A stretch of DNA of 64,000 nucleotides from CBDCWA01 sp965223255 (GTDB lineage Bacteria; Pseudomonadota; Alphaproteobacteria; Rhizobiales; Hyphomicrobiaceae). Positions 55,376 through 63,865 of this stretch are shown one piece after another (the first letter of the stretch is position 1; each line of letters begins with the position of its first letter). The notes below the pieces were generated by a model. It had not been told where the DNA came from, ran no database searches, and saw only the letters and a program-made list of their open reading frames with translations. The translations under genes were made by a program, and so were the position numbers. The stretch lies in NCBI GenBank assembly GCA_965223255.1, contig CBDCWA010000004.1, positions 1,550,001 through 1,614,000 on the forward strand, given 5' to 3'.

Positions 55376-55694
55376 ACGCTCCGAGCCGCTCGCGTCGGTA
55401 AATCACGCCAGGGTGGGACAGCTTAGGTTTCTTCGACGGTGAATTCTGTACAGTTCGTTCACTCAGGCCAGCAAAAGTTGGGCCGCTGCTAATCGGTTTA
55501 CAGTCATTGGTCGTTGATGCCGAGAGACACTGAGCATTGATGACGTAATCGCAGCGTGCTGCGCCTGCTCGCGGCAGGTTATCGCCCAATGGAGGCCTCA
55601 GCCCAGCGCTGGGCAAAGACCACTGTTGGGTGAAGAGCGGTCTTGGGCGACCATACCGAGGTCATGATGCCGGATCATTTCTACTGGCCAACAT
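55376..55694. other. 319-base intergenic region in accessory zone
   Basis: No gene-like frame is visible. A 98-codon open frame (55320-55616, minus) overlaps the chimera in another phase and has no family-like sequence or ribosome site. The region may be the remains of deleted DNA. Confidence 0.45.
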
Positions 55695-56072
55695 TCAACT
55701 TCGTTCGATCAGGTCCATGTCGGCGTCTGAAAAACCGAGGTGATGGCCAATCTCGTGGATTAGGACATGTTGGACCACGTCGGCGAGTTCGTAGCTGCGC
55801 GCCTTTGCAAAGGCGATTATCGGCTTGCGGTAAATAAGGATCTCGTCGGGCTGGCTGGGTAGGTCGAATACGCTCTTTTGGGTGAGATTGATGCCATGAT
55901 AGAGGCCGAGCAGCTCATAGGGGTTCGAGACTTGTAGACTGGTCATGACCTCGTCGGAGGCATGGTCTTCGATGCGGATAGACAGTCCTTCGCAGGCCGT
56001 GCGGTAGTTATCGGGCAGCGCCTCGAAAGCCTGCTCAACCAGCGATTGGAATTCGCGCTTACTCATAGTCAT
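55695..56072 (-). CDS. Minimal zinc metallopeptidase family protein
   Basis: This 125-residue protein has the zinc motif HEIGHHLGFSDADMD at about residues 105-119, preceded by VVQHVLI, as in the short DUF1025-type metallopeptidase family. It has no signal peptide. An alternative ATG two codons in (56066) is possible and neither has a strong ribosome site. It lies 6 bases downstream of dinB on the same strand. Its substrate is unknown. Confidence 0.82.
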   Translation of the reverse strand: MTMSKREFQSLVEQAFEALPDNYRTACEGLSIRIEDHASDEVMTSLQVSNPYELLGLYHGINLTQKSVFDLPSQPDEILIYRKPIIAFAKARSYELADVVQHVLIHEIGHHLGFSDADMDLIERS

Positions 56073-56078
56073 TGCCGA

Positions 56079-57251
56079 TTAGTCGCTCATTATGTCGAAT
56101 AATGTTCTCGGGTCCGCGTCTCGTTCTGGCCCGAGGTCGCTGACGCCGATGCCAATCAGTCTGAACGACCGGCCCGTTGCCTCATGTCTTAGAAGTTGAG
56201 CCGCAGCATCAGCGATTACCGATGGTCGCTGGGTGGGCGTATCAAGAGTACGCCTGCGCGTGACGATATGAAAATCACTGGTCTTTAGTTTAAGAATGAC
56301 AACTCGCCCGGCAAGGCGCTTAGCTTCCAAGCGCTTGGCCACATCGTGGCATAGCGGTTCAATTGCATTGAATAGCCCGTCGTATGCCGAAAGGTCCTCG
56401 CGAAAGGTGGTCTCTCTCGAAACGCTCTTTGCTCGGCGCGACGGTCGCACGGCTCGATCATCTTCACCGTTGACGAATTGTACCAAGCGATGGCCAAACT
56501 TACCAAAGTGCGCCGCAAGTTCTCGTTCTGTTAGCGATTGAAGCTGCCCGATGGTTGACCAGCCAGCCTGCTCCATGCGCTGTGCCGTCGCTTGCCCAAC
56601 ACCATGAATTTTCGTAACCGGCATGGGTGCCAGTACAGATCGAGCTTCTTGTTGTCCAATCACCGCGTAACCGCGCGGTTTATCCAGGTCGGAAGCCAGC
56701 TTGGCTAGGAACTTGTTAGCAGATAGGCCAATTGAGATTGTGACGCCCACTTTGTGCTCCACCTCGCTTGCCAACCAGGCCAGTGCCGGTGCTGGCGCGA
56801 GAGGGGACTTGAGATGTTCGGAAGACAGGTCGAGATAGGCTTCGTCGATTGATACCGGTTCGATCATTTCCGTAACTTCGTCAAACAATGTCCGGATGTC
56901 TGCGCTCACTGCCCGGTACTTGGACATATCAGGACGCTTTATGATTGCTTCTGGGCATAGCCGAATTGCCTTGAACATCGGCATGGCGGACCGAACGCCG
57001 AACTTGCGTGCGATGTAGCACGCTGTAGTCACAACACCGCGCCCGCTGTCATGGCCTACAATTACCGGCTTGTTCTTCAGTTCGGGGTTGTCACGCTTCT
57101 CGACCGATGCATAGAAAGCGTCGCAATCAACATGTGCCACCGTCAGTTCCCCAAGCTCTCGGTGCCGGACTAGCCGCGAACCAGAACACATCGGACACAC
57201 GCTTCCCATTTCAATTTCATCGGCGAAGCAATCTCGGCAAATTCCAGGCAT
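56079..57251 (-). CDS. dinB: DNA polymerase IV with N-terminal zinc finger
   Basis: This 390-residue Y-family polymerase has an N-terminal CRDC and CPMC pair (zinc finger), as in some alphaproteobacteria. VAHVDCDAFYASVEKRDNPE (in part) has the first catalytic Asp, and SIDEAYLDLS the Asp-Glu pair. GLSANKFLAKLASDLDKP and IHGVGQATAQRM lead into the finger and thumb. A little-finger domain follows. It performs error-prone translesion synthesis. The ATG at 57251 follows AGGG; a GTG at 57260 is possible. Confidence 0.92.
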   Translation of the reverse strand: MPGICRDCFADEIEMGSVCPMCSGSRLVRHRELGELTVAHVDCDAFYASVEKRDNPELKNKPVIVGHDSGRGVVTTACYIARKFGVRSAMPMFKAIRLCPEAIIKRPDMSKYRAVSADIRTLFDEVTEMIEPVSIDEAYLDLSSEHLKSPLAPAPALAWLASEVEHKVGVTISIGLSANKFLAKLASDLDKPRGYAVIGQQEARSVLAPMPVTKIHGVGQATAQRMEQAGWSTIGQLQSLTERELAAHFGKFGHRLVQFVNGEDDRAVRPSRRAKSVSRETTFREDLSAYDGLFNAIEPLCHDVAKRLEAKRLAGRVVILKLKTSDFHIVTRRRTLDTPTQRPSVIADAAAQLLRHEATGRSFRLIGIGVSDLGPERDADPRTLFDIMSD

Positions 57252-57303
57252 CGCGCTCACCCTGGCTCATACGGTGCAAGGCTGGCACCCACTACTGCAA
57301 CGG

Positions 57304-57852
57304 TCAAAGACGCCCCAGCGCTGGATACACTGAAGCCCTGCTTGTGCCGAGCTCTTCTGCTATCTGGGACACATTGAGCCCCTTAGATTCTAGCTGTTTC
57401 GCTTTTTTGGGCTTTACTGTCCTCTTGCGGCCTTCGTATTTGCCAGCAGCTTTTGCCTTTTCGATGCCAGCCATCTGGCGCTCACGCCGGATATTGTTTT
57501 CAAACTCCGCAAAAACACCGAGCATCTGGAAGAACGCCTTACCCGCTGCCGTCGAGGTGTCGACATGCTGATCTAAGACGGCAAGGGACGCATCTTTCTC
57601 CGCAATCTCATCGCAGATGTTTTGAAGATCTCTCAAATCCCTCGCAAGCCGGTCGAGCTTGGTCACAACCAGTTGGTCGCCAATTCGGATGAAATCCAGA
57701 ATGCTCTTCAGCTCGGGGCGGCCTTGGCGTTTGGTCCCAGTGACCTTCTCCTCGCGAATGATCTTGCAGCCAGCCGTCTTGAGAGCGTCACGCTGAAGGG
57801 TCAAATTCTGAGCGGCGCTTGAGACGCGCGCATATCCGATTTTGGTAGCCAT
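57304..57852 (-). CDS. Serine recombinase (resolvase/invertase family)
   Basis: This 182-residue protein is a full-length small serine recombinase. IGYARVSS holds the nucleophilic serine, LVVTKLDRLARDLRDLQ the conserved Arg/Asp set, and FAEFENNIRRERQMAGIEKA (in part) the E-helix. SQIAEELGTSRASVYPAL is the C-terminal helix-turn-helix. Such proteins resolve cointegrates or invert DNA. No transposase gene or terminal repeat is visible beside it. It lies 52 bases downstream of the dinB start on the same strand. Confidence 0.9.
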   Translation of the reverse strand: MATKIGYARVSSAAQNLTLQRDALKTAGCKIIREEKVTGTKRQGRPELKSILDFIRIGDQLVVTKLDRLARDLRDLQNICDEIAEKDASLAVLDQHVDTSTAAGKAFFQMLGVFAEFENNIRRERQMAGIEKAKAAGKYEGRKRTVKPKKAKQLESKGLNVSQIAEELGTSRASVYPALGRL

Positions 57853-58356
57853 ATTGGTTCTGCCATTGCGCTCGTTTACACTTAGACTATTCGTACATAT
57901 GTGTTCGCAAAGAATGAAACAACTCTATCGAACATAGTTTCAGGCCCTTCTGGGTATGCTCGGTAGAGTTTTACTCAACGAACGTTTCAATATGGTGGTT
58001 CAAGCGTTTGCGGTGTGCTTACGGGCTGACGTCGTCCACAGCATCAAAAGTGAGCATTGCACTAGGACAAACTCTCGTCAGCATTGTCTGTATAAGCGGA
58101 GATATCCGCCTGATTTCGCGCGACTTTCCGCTCTTCATTCAGGTGCGAATGTCACCCAGCGCTTGGCCGAGGTCTGCGTCCGGCCAACTTCCAGATACCG
58201 TATACTCCTTGAGGTAATTGCGAGGAATAGACTTCTGAACTAGATGTCATCATTGTCGGGGTATCGTCCATATCGATGATCGAGTACATGCGGGCCTACT
58301 CGGTCTCGATCTACTCTCTCAGTTTGACCGCATGTCGTGTGCAGGAAGGCCGGCCT
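57853..58356. other. 504-base intergenic region upstream of the resolvase
   Basis: There is no gene-like frame. Just upstream of the resolvase start are a palindrome ACATATGT (57895-57902) and an imperfect 26-base dyad beginning GAAAC and ending GTTTC (57915-57940). These could be recombinase subsites but this is not established. The last bases carry AGGAAGG, the TAXI gene ribosome site. Confidence 0.4.
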
Positions 58357-59784
58357 ATGCGCCAATTCGTAATCTTAATCTTGGGTTTCTTTCTAGCGTT
58401 GGTGGCTGCAATCGCGTTGGCTATTTCCTTTATGGAGCTGCCCGGGGCGACCGTTCGCGTGGCTGCCGGCTCTCCCAATGGGGCCTACGCGAAGCTCGCT
58501 CGGACCTGGAAAGAAGAACTCGCGAAATTCGGGGTCACACTTGTTTTGACGGACCATGAGGGCGCCGGAGCTCGGAAAGCTATCCTCGACGGGCAAGTGG
58601 AGGCTGGCATCTTGGTCGGAGGCTACTCGACCAGCTTGAAATACTTCTCGTACGGGAGAGGCTCAGTCATCACAAATGATGGAGACTTGCGCTCCCTCGG
58701 CCGCATGTTCGATGAGCCGGTGTGGGTCTACTACCGTCGACAAGCAGTCCCCATCGAAGGTCTGCAAGCGTTCAAAGGAAAGAGAATATCCGTCGGAACC
58801 AAGGCGAGCGGTCGCTCGAACGTCATTGCAATGCTCTTGCATGCCAATGGGATAATCGCGGACTCTGGAATTGCCACGTACACCTTTACAGATTTTCCCA
58901 GTGATGCAGCACCGCTCATCAAGCCGAGGTCGGACCCGGATGCTATTGACGTTGCGTTCCTGATACTCCCAAGTGATAATCAAACGGTTAAGGACCTGCT
59001 TGGCAACCCTAACGACATCCTGCTCATGACGTTTCAGGACTTGGCCGGAGCTTATCTTAGCAAATTCCCCTTTCTTTCGAAGGTTGTCATGGACAAAGGG
59101 GCGTTCCAACTCGATCCGAAGATCATTCCGACTGCCCAGATCACGCTCCTGAACACTGCACCTGCGCTGGTCGTCCAAAAGGACCTTCACCCCATCCTTG
59201 CGACCCTTTTGACGCATGCGACCGTCGTCAAACCGAAATCAAGCGTGGATCCGGCCACCGGCTATCCGGTCATGTTCTTCAAAGCTGGAAAATACCCGCA
59301 CATCAACGATCCTGAGTATGAGGTGCATGAGGCAGCTACGGCCTACCACAAGTCAGGCGAGCTGCCGCTGTTGCTTGGTAGCCTCGGGCAATTTAATGCG
59401 CGTTACGGCATACCCTTCTGGGTTACCGCCATCATCACCGAGCACGGGACAAAAATCCTCTTACTGGCGATACCGATCTTTACACTTCTCATCCCATTCG
59501 GCCGTTTTATCCCAGCCCTGTACTCGTGGGTCGTTCGCCGGCGATTGTTGCGATGGTATGATCGCCTGAAGGCGGTTGAAAGAACGCTCGACCGAGCCGA
59601 AGCCACTCCGGCGCAGATTGCCTCTGCAGCGCAGGAACTGGACGAAATTGACCGCGACGTGAGCGCACTACGAATCCCACGGGATTTCACCAACCAACTT
59701 TATGAGCTTCGCAGTTATATAAACCTCGTCGAGCAAAGGTTGACCGCGCGGCCGCTGCGAGACCCTGGCAACGAGCAGTCATGA
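58357..59784 (+). CDS. Membrane-anchored TAXI-family TRAP solute-binding protein
   Basis: This 475-residue protein has an N-terminal hydrophobic anchor (residues 3-25). The TAXI binding domain follows (VRVAAGSPNGAYAKLARTW near residue 33, HEGAGARKAILDGQVEAGIL, KGKRISVGTKASGRSN). A second membrane segment lies near residues 366-387 and a coiled coil at about 400-450 (RLKAVERTLDRAEATPAQI, in part). Usual TAXI proteins are periplasmic and lack this C-terminal half. No DctM/DctQ-type permease gene is adjacent. AGGAAGG precedes the ATG at 58357; earlier starts to 58276 have none. Confidence 0.82.
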   Translation: MRQFVILILGFFLALVAAIALAISFMELPGATVRVAAGSPNGAYAKLARTWKEELAKFGVTLVLTDHEGAGARKAILDGQVEAGILVGGYSTSLKYFSYGRGSVITNDGDLRSLGRMFDEPVWVYYRRQAVPIEGLQAFKGKRISVGTKASGRSNVIAMLLHANGIIADSGIATYTFTDFPSDAAPLIKPRSDPDAIDVAFLILPSDNQTVKDLLGNPNDILLMTFQDLAGAYLSKFPFLSKVVMDKGAFQLDPKIIPTAQITLLNTAPALVVQKDLHPILATLLTHATVVKPKSSVDPATGYPVMFFKAGKYPHINDPEYEVHEAATAYHKSGELPLLLGSLGQFNARYGIPFWVTAIITEHGTKILLLAIPIFTLLIPFGRFIPALYSWVVRRRLLRWYDRLKAVERTLDRAEATPAQIASAAQELDEIDRDVSALRIPRDFTNQLYELRSYINLVEQRLTARPLRDPGNEQS

Positions 59785-60179
59785 GCGATTGCATTTTAGG
59801 CGGTCAATCTGTTCTGAAGATCGAAGATTGAGTATTGTTCTCCAGCGACGCTGGGCGCCATCTTGATTGTTTTGGGACCTCTAATGCCAAAACCACATGG
59901 GTGTTATCATGGAATACCTACACAATGCTTCGCGTAGGTGATCTTGAGAAAAGTCTATCCTTTTTCACCGAAGGGCGGGGTTTGCTCGAGGTCAGCCGGA
60001 TGGAGAACGAGATGGGACGCTTCACTCCTGTCTTCCTCGCTGCCCGGAGACGTTGAAGGGGCCAGACTGTCGCGATGGTTTTTATAACGCGGAAATACTA
60101 ACTAACTTCCAGTCTGCCTTATAGGCCTTACTAAGCCCTGCATCATGGCGAGCAAGCAAATTTCCAAAGGCCTTGGGGC
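59785..60179. other. 395-base intergenic region with glyoxalase remnant
   Basis: Apart from the glyoxalase remnant (59925-60056, listed separately) nothing gene-like is visible. CAGACTG near 60062 and CAGTCTG near 60112 form an inverted pair of no known role. Confidence 0.45.
59925..60056 (+). pseudogene. Glyoxalase I (lactoylglutathione lyase) fragment
   Basis: MLRVGDLEKSLSFFTEGRGL and then GRFTPVFLAA match the first beta-alpha-beta module of glyoxalase I. Only about 43 residues remain: the frame ends shortly after, and the second module with the remaining metal ligands is absent. It is probably a decayed or truncated copy. An open frame starts further upstream at 59835, but its sequence is unlike the family. 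Confidence 0.6.
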
Positions 60180-61178
60180 TCACTCTGCGGCTGCGACGAG
60201 TGCTTCTGTAGCGCTATCATAGAGTTGCTCAAGTCGTGCAACCACACGGTTGCGTATGATTTGCGACCTGTCAAAGCGATGGACCCTCGCAATGTCGCCT
60301 CCTTGAAGGAGCTCGAGCACATGCGACAAACCCGATGTCTCCGTATCCGGCAGGTCTATGGCGGTGGGATCGCCGGTAATAACCATTCGCGAGTCCCGAC
60401 CGATCCGTGTTAGAGCCATCCGCATCTTCCGAACGGTCATGTTCTGTGCCTCATCAAGGACGACGAATGAGTGGTTAAACGTCCTTCCGCGCAAGTGTCC
60501 AAGCGGCAATAGTTCCAGCCTACGGTCGTCTACGAGCTGGCGAAATTTTTGATAGCCTACAAGATCAATAAGTATATCTTCGAGATACTCGAATTGATCA
60601 TCGTATGCGAGTTCACTTCGAATGTCGGGCGCTACGATCTCGCCTTCCATGATAATGTGTGGTCGAGTAATAATGACGCGATTCACGCGGTCCTCTGCCA
60701 AATGATCTAATGCCGCAGCAATTGCTGTATATGTCTTGCCCGTACCCGTGGCACCAATCCCAAAAATCAAAATGTCATTTCGAGCGCGCAGCGTCTGAAG
60801 GAATGAGACTTGACCGAGCGACTTTGGCTGGATGGCCCGAGGCAAGCCTTTTCGTCGAACCTCCAAGTCCCGCTTCAAGGCATCGGCAATTGCCAAATCG
60901 ATAATTGCCTTGAGAAATCTCCAATCGGAAACCCCATTTTCTGCGATCTCATTATTGAGCCGTGCCAGTATTTTTCCGAATAGCAACACCGCTACTTCGC
61001 AACCGCTGACGGTGGCACCGTTTTTTGATCCAGAAACTTTGACCCTGAAAGGCCGCATTGCCCGGCCGATTATAGATGATAATTCCCCCTGTTCTTCAAA
61101 CAGCAGTTCACCTGCCGGCCCAGGCTGATTCAGCTCTTGAGAGCTGCTCTGTAACCCGATCTGGGAATAGTAGTTCAT
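60180..61178 (-). CDS. PhoH-family ATPase, divergent paralogue
   Basis: This 332-residue protein has the PhoH P-loop ATPase domain. PKSLGQVSFLQTLRARNDIL precedes the Walker A GIGATGTGKT at residues 140-149, and VVLDEAQNMT is the Walker B. ITGDPTAIDLP then follows. The N-terminal 100 residues include a stretch (FRVKVSGSKNGATVSGCEVA) in the place of the usual KH-like domain. The RPHIIMEGE region differs from the canonical RPAVEAGE motif, so it may be a paralogue with a special role. The ATG at 61178 follows AAGGGTGGG. It is divergent from the downstream accessory genes. Confidence 0.85.
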   Translation of the reverse strand: MNYYSQIGLQSSSQELNQPGPAGELLFEEQGELSSIIGRAMRPFRVKVSGSKNGATVSGCEVAVLLFGKILARLNNEIAENGVSDWRFLKAIIDLAIADALKRDLEVRRKGLPRAIQPKSLGQVSFLQTLRARNDILIFGIGATGTGKTYTAIAAALDHLAEDRVNRVIITRPHIIMEGEIVAPDIRSELAYDDQFEYLEDILIDLVGYQKFRQLVDDRRLELLPLGHLRGRTFNHSFVVLDEAQNMTVRKMRMALTRIGRDSRMVITGDPTAIDLPDTETSGLSHVLELLQGGDIARVHRFDRSQIIRNRVVARLEQLYDSATEALVAAAE

Positions 61179-61272
61179 CGCAGTGGTCCCACCCTTAAAA
61201 GAATCCGCAAATCGCCAGGCTCCAACGCCCAGAGCCACCCGTTAATCCCAATCCGGGTGTCATCGCTGAGCT

Positions 61273-61482
61273 CTAGATCGCAAGCAGAAACATTCCTGCA
61301 AGGATAGCAACTACGGCCAAAGCCAAGACGCTCATGAGCCGCTGCGACTCACGCTCACCTGCGAGGTGACCTCCTAGCAAGAGAGCTTCGTCATCATCGG
61401 CAATATGGCGCGCTTCCTCCTTCAATCGGTCACGCGCATGTGCCTGCTCAAACTGCTTTATTGACTGATCATCGTTGTACAT
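61273..61482 (-). CDS. Small tail-anchored membrane protein
   Basis: This 69-residue protein has an acidic/basic helical N-terminal part and one C-terminal hydrophobic segment (MSVLALAVVAILAGMFLLAI), giving a tail-anchor layout. The ribosome site is weak. It lies 94 bases upstream of the PhoH gene on the same strand, so the two may be cotranscribed. No family is recognised. Confidence 0.5.
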   Translation of the reverse strand: MYNDDQSIKQFEQAHARDRLKEEARHIADDDEALLLGGHLAGERESQRLMSVLALAVVAILAGMFLLAI

Positions 61483-61786
61483 GACAGAATTCTAGCGGGC
61501 TATCGTTGAGAATTTTCTAATGAAGGCCGCTTTCAAAAGGGGCCGGTGCTTCCGACGTCATTCTTCGAGGTCGCACTTACTCGTTTCAATGTCCGCAGCA
61601 GCTCTTGGGCGTGTCAAAAGGTCATGATGCGACGGCATTAGGCTGATGGTTCAAAGTCTGCTTTGCCCCTGGCAGCAGCCCCGATGTTCACAACTTTACG
61701 GATTCTCTTCGGCATCAGACATCAAAGTGGTTGAGCCAATAGGGCGCATGGGGCATCTTGGATGAGTGTCAAACAAGTGAGCAGCC
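61483..61786. other. 304-base intergenic region
   Basis: I see no gene-like frame or structure here. It lies between the divergent small membrane-protein and alpha/beta hydrolase genes and must hold their promoters. Confidence 0.45.
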
Positions 61787-62614
61787 GTGAGAAGTTTCAT
61801 TTCGATCATCGGCATAGGGGCCGTGGCTTATGGTCTAGTGCTCGTGTTCTTGTTCATTACTCAGTCGCGACTGATCTACTTTCCGAGCGTTCCGTCACGT
61901 GCACTTGATACAACGCCCAAAAGCATCGGTCTCGATTATGAAAATGTCAAAATAGTCACCGAAGATGGTCTCAGGCTCGACGCCTGGTATGTGCCGGCAC
62001 GAAAAATGCGTGGCTTCCTATTGTTCTTTCATGGCAATGCAGGCAACATTTCGCATCGGCTCGACTCACTAAAGATCTTCCATGACATAGGTCTGTCCAC
62101 CCTGATAATCGATTATCGTGGCTATGGTCGAAGCGAGGGCAAACCTTCCGAGCAAGGTACCTATCGCGATGCCGAGGCCGCATGGCGATATCTTACGAAA
62201 CAGCGGGGTGTCCCCGCCTCACGTATTGTACTTTTTGGACGTTCTCTGGGTGCAGCCGTCGCAACCTATCTCGCAACCCGAAAGGCACCTGCCGCGCTGA
62301 TTATTGAAAGCGGCTTCGTGTCCGTGCCGGAGCTAGGCGCTCAGATCTATCCTTGGCTTCCGGTGAGGTGGCTCGCACGGTTTAAGTATCCGACCGGCGA
62401 ATATCTTAAGACGGTATCTGTCCCTGTATTAATCGTTCATGGCCGCGATGATGAGATCATTCCATTTACGCACGGCAGATCGCTCTTTGAACGCGCACGC
62501 AGGCCAAAAGAGTTCCTAGAGCTGCGGGGCGGTCATAATGATGGCTTCCTTGTCAGTGGCAGGCGCTATGTGAACGGGCTAGATGCCTTTATCGCCTCAG
62601 TGCTGGGCAAATGA
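61787..62614 (+). CDS. Alpha/beta hydrolase with N-terminal membrane anchor (Bem46/ABHD13-like)
   Basis: This 275-residue protein has an N-terminal hydrophobic segment (residues 7-25) followed by RLIYFPSVPS. The alpha/beta hydrolase core has FFHGNAGNISHRLD, GRSLGAAVATYLATR (nucleophile Ser), HGRDDEIIP (Asp) and GGHNDGF (His). That is the Bem46/YfhR-type pattern of membrane-anchored serine hydrolases. The start is a GTG with GTGAGC upstream; no in-frame ATG lies before the hydrophobic segment. The substrate is unknown. Confidence 0.86.
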   Translation: MRSFISIIGIGAVAYGLVLVFLFITQSRLIYFPSVPSRALDTTPKSIGLDYENVKIVTEDGLRLDAWYVPARKMRGFLLFFHGNAGNISHRLDSLKIFHDIGLSTLIIDYRGYGRSEGKPSEQGTYRDAEAAWRYLTKQRGVPASRIVLFGRSLGAAVATYLATRKAPAALIIESGFVSVPELGAQIYPWLPVRWLARFKYPTGEYLKTVSVPVLIVHGRDDEIIPFTHGRSLFERARRPKEFLELRGGHNDGFLVSGRRYVNGLDAFIASVLGK

Positions 62615-63006
62615 ACCCATCAGCGATGACGTTGGCTTGAGTGGGGTCGAGATTGCCTTGGCGATCCGGCACTGACCGCAAAACCTCTCTCCGTCAGACA
62701 TCAATGACAAAAAGCAGGACCTCCTTGCTGCTCGATTGACAGGACTGTGTTTGATCAGATCGGTCTACTGCGTGAACCACACATTTTGGCCATCTAGCGA
62801 TGATCCCGGCTGACAATTGAACGACCGTATTTCCTTACAGCGAGCCAAGGCACAGATTCATTCTCGCACCATCCGAATTTCATACAATGAATGGACTTGG
62901 CCTGGCGCTTGACTGGCATCCGGTCATGTTTTTGATCCATACTCGCTTCTTGGTGAGGCTTTCTAATCTGTGGTTGCCATGCTGCCGTAGCAAAGGAGTG
63001 CTCCAC
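62615..63006. other. 392-base intergenic region
   Basis: No gene-like frame or known element is visible. AAGGAG near its end is the ribosome site of the GDSL-like gene. Confidence 0.45.
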
Positions 63007-63633
63007 ATGACTGCAAGACGTATCGTATTGTTGGGTGACTCGATCATCGACAACGGCCCGTATGTCCTTCCCGGTCAGCCGGACGTTGCACAACAGTTGG
63101 CGACCCTGCTGCCAGAAGATGACATCGAGAAGCGTGCGCTAGATGGGGCGGTCTGTGCCGATGTGCTCCGCGATCAGACGACCGGACTTCGGCCAGACGA
63201 TCGCGTAGTATTGAGCGTCGGGGGCAACGATGCTCTCTCCCACATTGACTTGATCTACTCTCCATCCGACACCGACACCAGAAGCTTTCTTGCTGGCCTT
63301 TGGCAAATACGAGAAACTTTTCGAAACGGCTATGCCTCGCTTCTCGATGTGCTCAATCATCCAGCCCATCGCGTCCTGGTCCTAACGATCTACAATCCGA
63401 GCTTTGTGGCCATTGGAATGGAGGAGACTGACCAACAGGCCGCCGAAGGCGCGTTGTCGATTTACAACGATGTGATCCAGCAGGAGGCACTTCGGCGTAA
63501 CCTTGAGTTACTTGACCTGCGCGCTCTGTTCAGTGACATCGAAGACTATGCCAATCCAGTCGAGCCCTCGGCAATTGGCGGCTTGAAGCTCGCAGCCGCC
63601 ATTCGCGATTGGGCAAAAAATTCAAATTTCTGA
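63007..63633 (+). CDS. SGNH/GDSL-type hydrolase-like protein without the usual block V histidine
   Basis: This 208-residue protein has block I (LLGDSIIDN, Ser) and block III (SVGGNDAL), as in SGNH hydrolases. Block V, normally D-x-x-H, is instead NPVEPSAIGG, so the catalytic aspartate and histidine are not in their usual place. AAGGAG lies 8 bases before the ATG at 63007; the frame is open to 62887 without a site. There is no signal peptide from this start. It may still act as an esterase with a shifted base, or bind without hydrolysis. Confidence 0.8.
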   Translation: MTARRIVLLGDSIIDNGPYVLPGQPDVAQQLATLLPEDDIEKRALDGAVCADVLRDQTTGLRPDDRVVLSVGGNDALSHIDLIYSPSDTDTRSFLAGLWQIRETFRNGYASLLDVLNHPAHRVLVLTIYNPSFVAIGMEETDQQAAEGALSIYNDVIQQEALRRNLELLDLRALFSDIEDYANPVEPSAIGGLKLAAAIRDWAKNSNF

Positions 63634-63865
63634 GCAGATTCTATCGCTGGGTGTTTGGATGGTTCTCATAAATCAAGCGATTTATAGACCATCATTGACG
63701 AATTCGAGCGACTGTCTGACAAATTCATGACGGCATTGCCCCTGACAGCTGAACATTGCCCGCTTTCCACCTAACTCTCCGCTGTGCCCGTGAGAGCGGC
63801 TACTACCCAGCGTTGGGTCGATGTCAGTGTAGGACTAAAATTACAAGACGCAGCAAGCACATCAA

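Noticed and set aside
55320..55616. A 98-codon minus-strand frame over the chimera and the gap
   Set aside because: It is out of phase with the recognisable integrase/SPFH sequence and looks like random coding.
57956..58243. A 95-codon frame upstream of the TAXI gene
   Set aside because: No ribosome site or family-like sequence; most likely intergenic.
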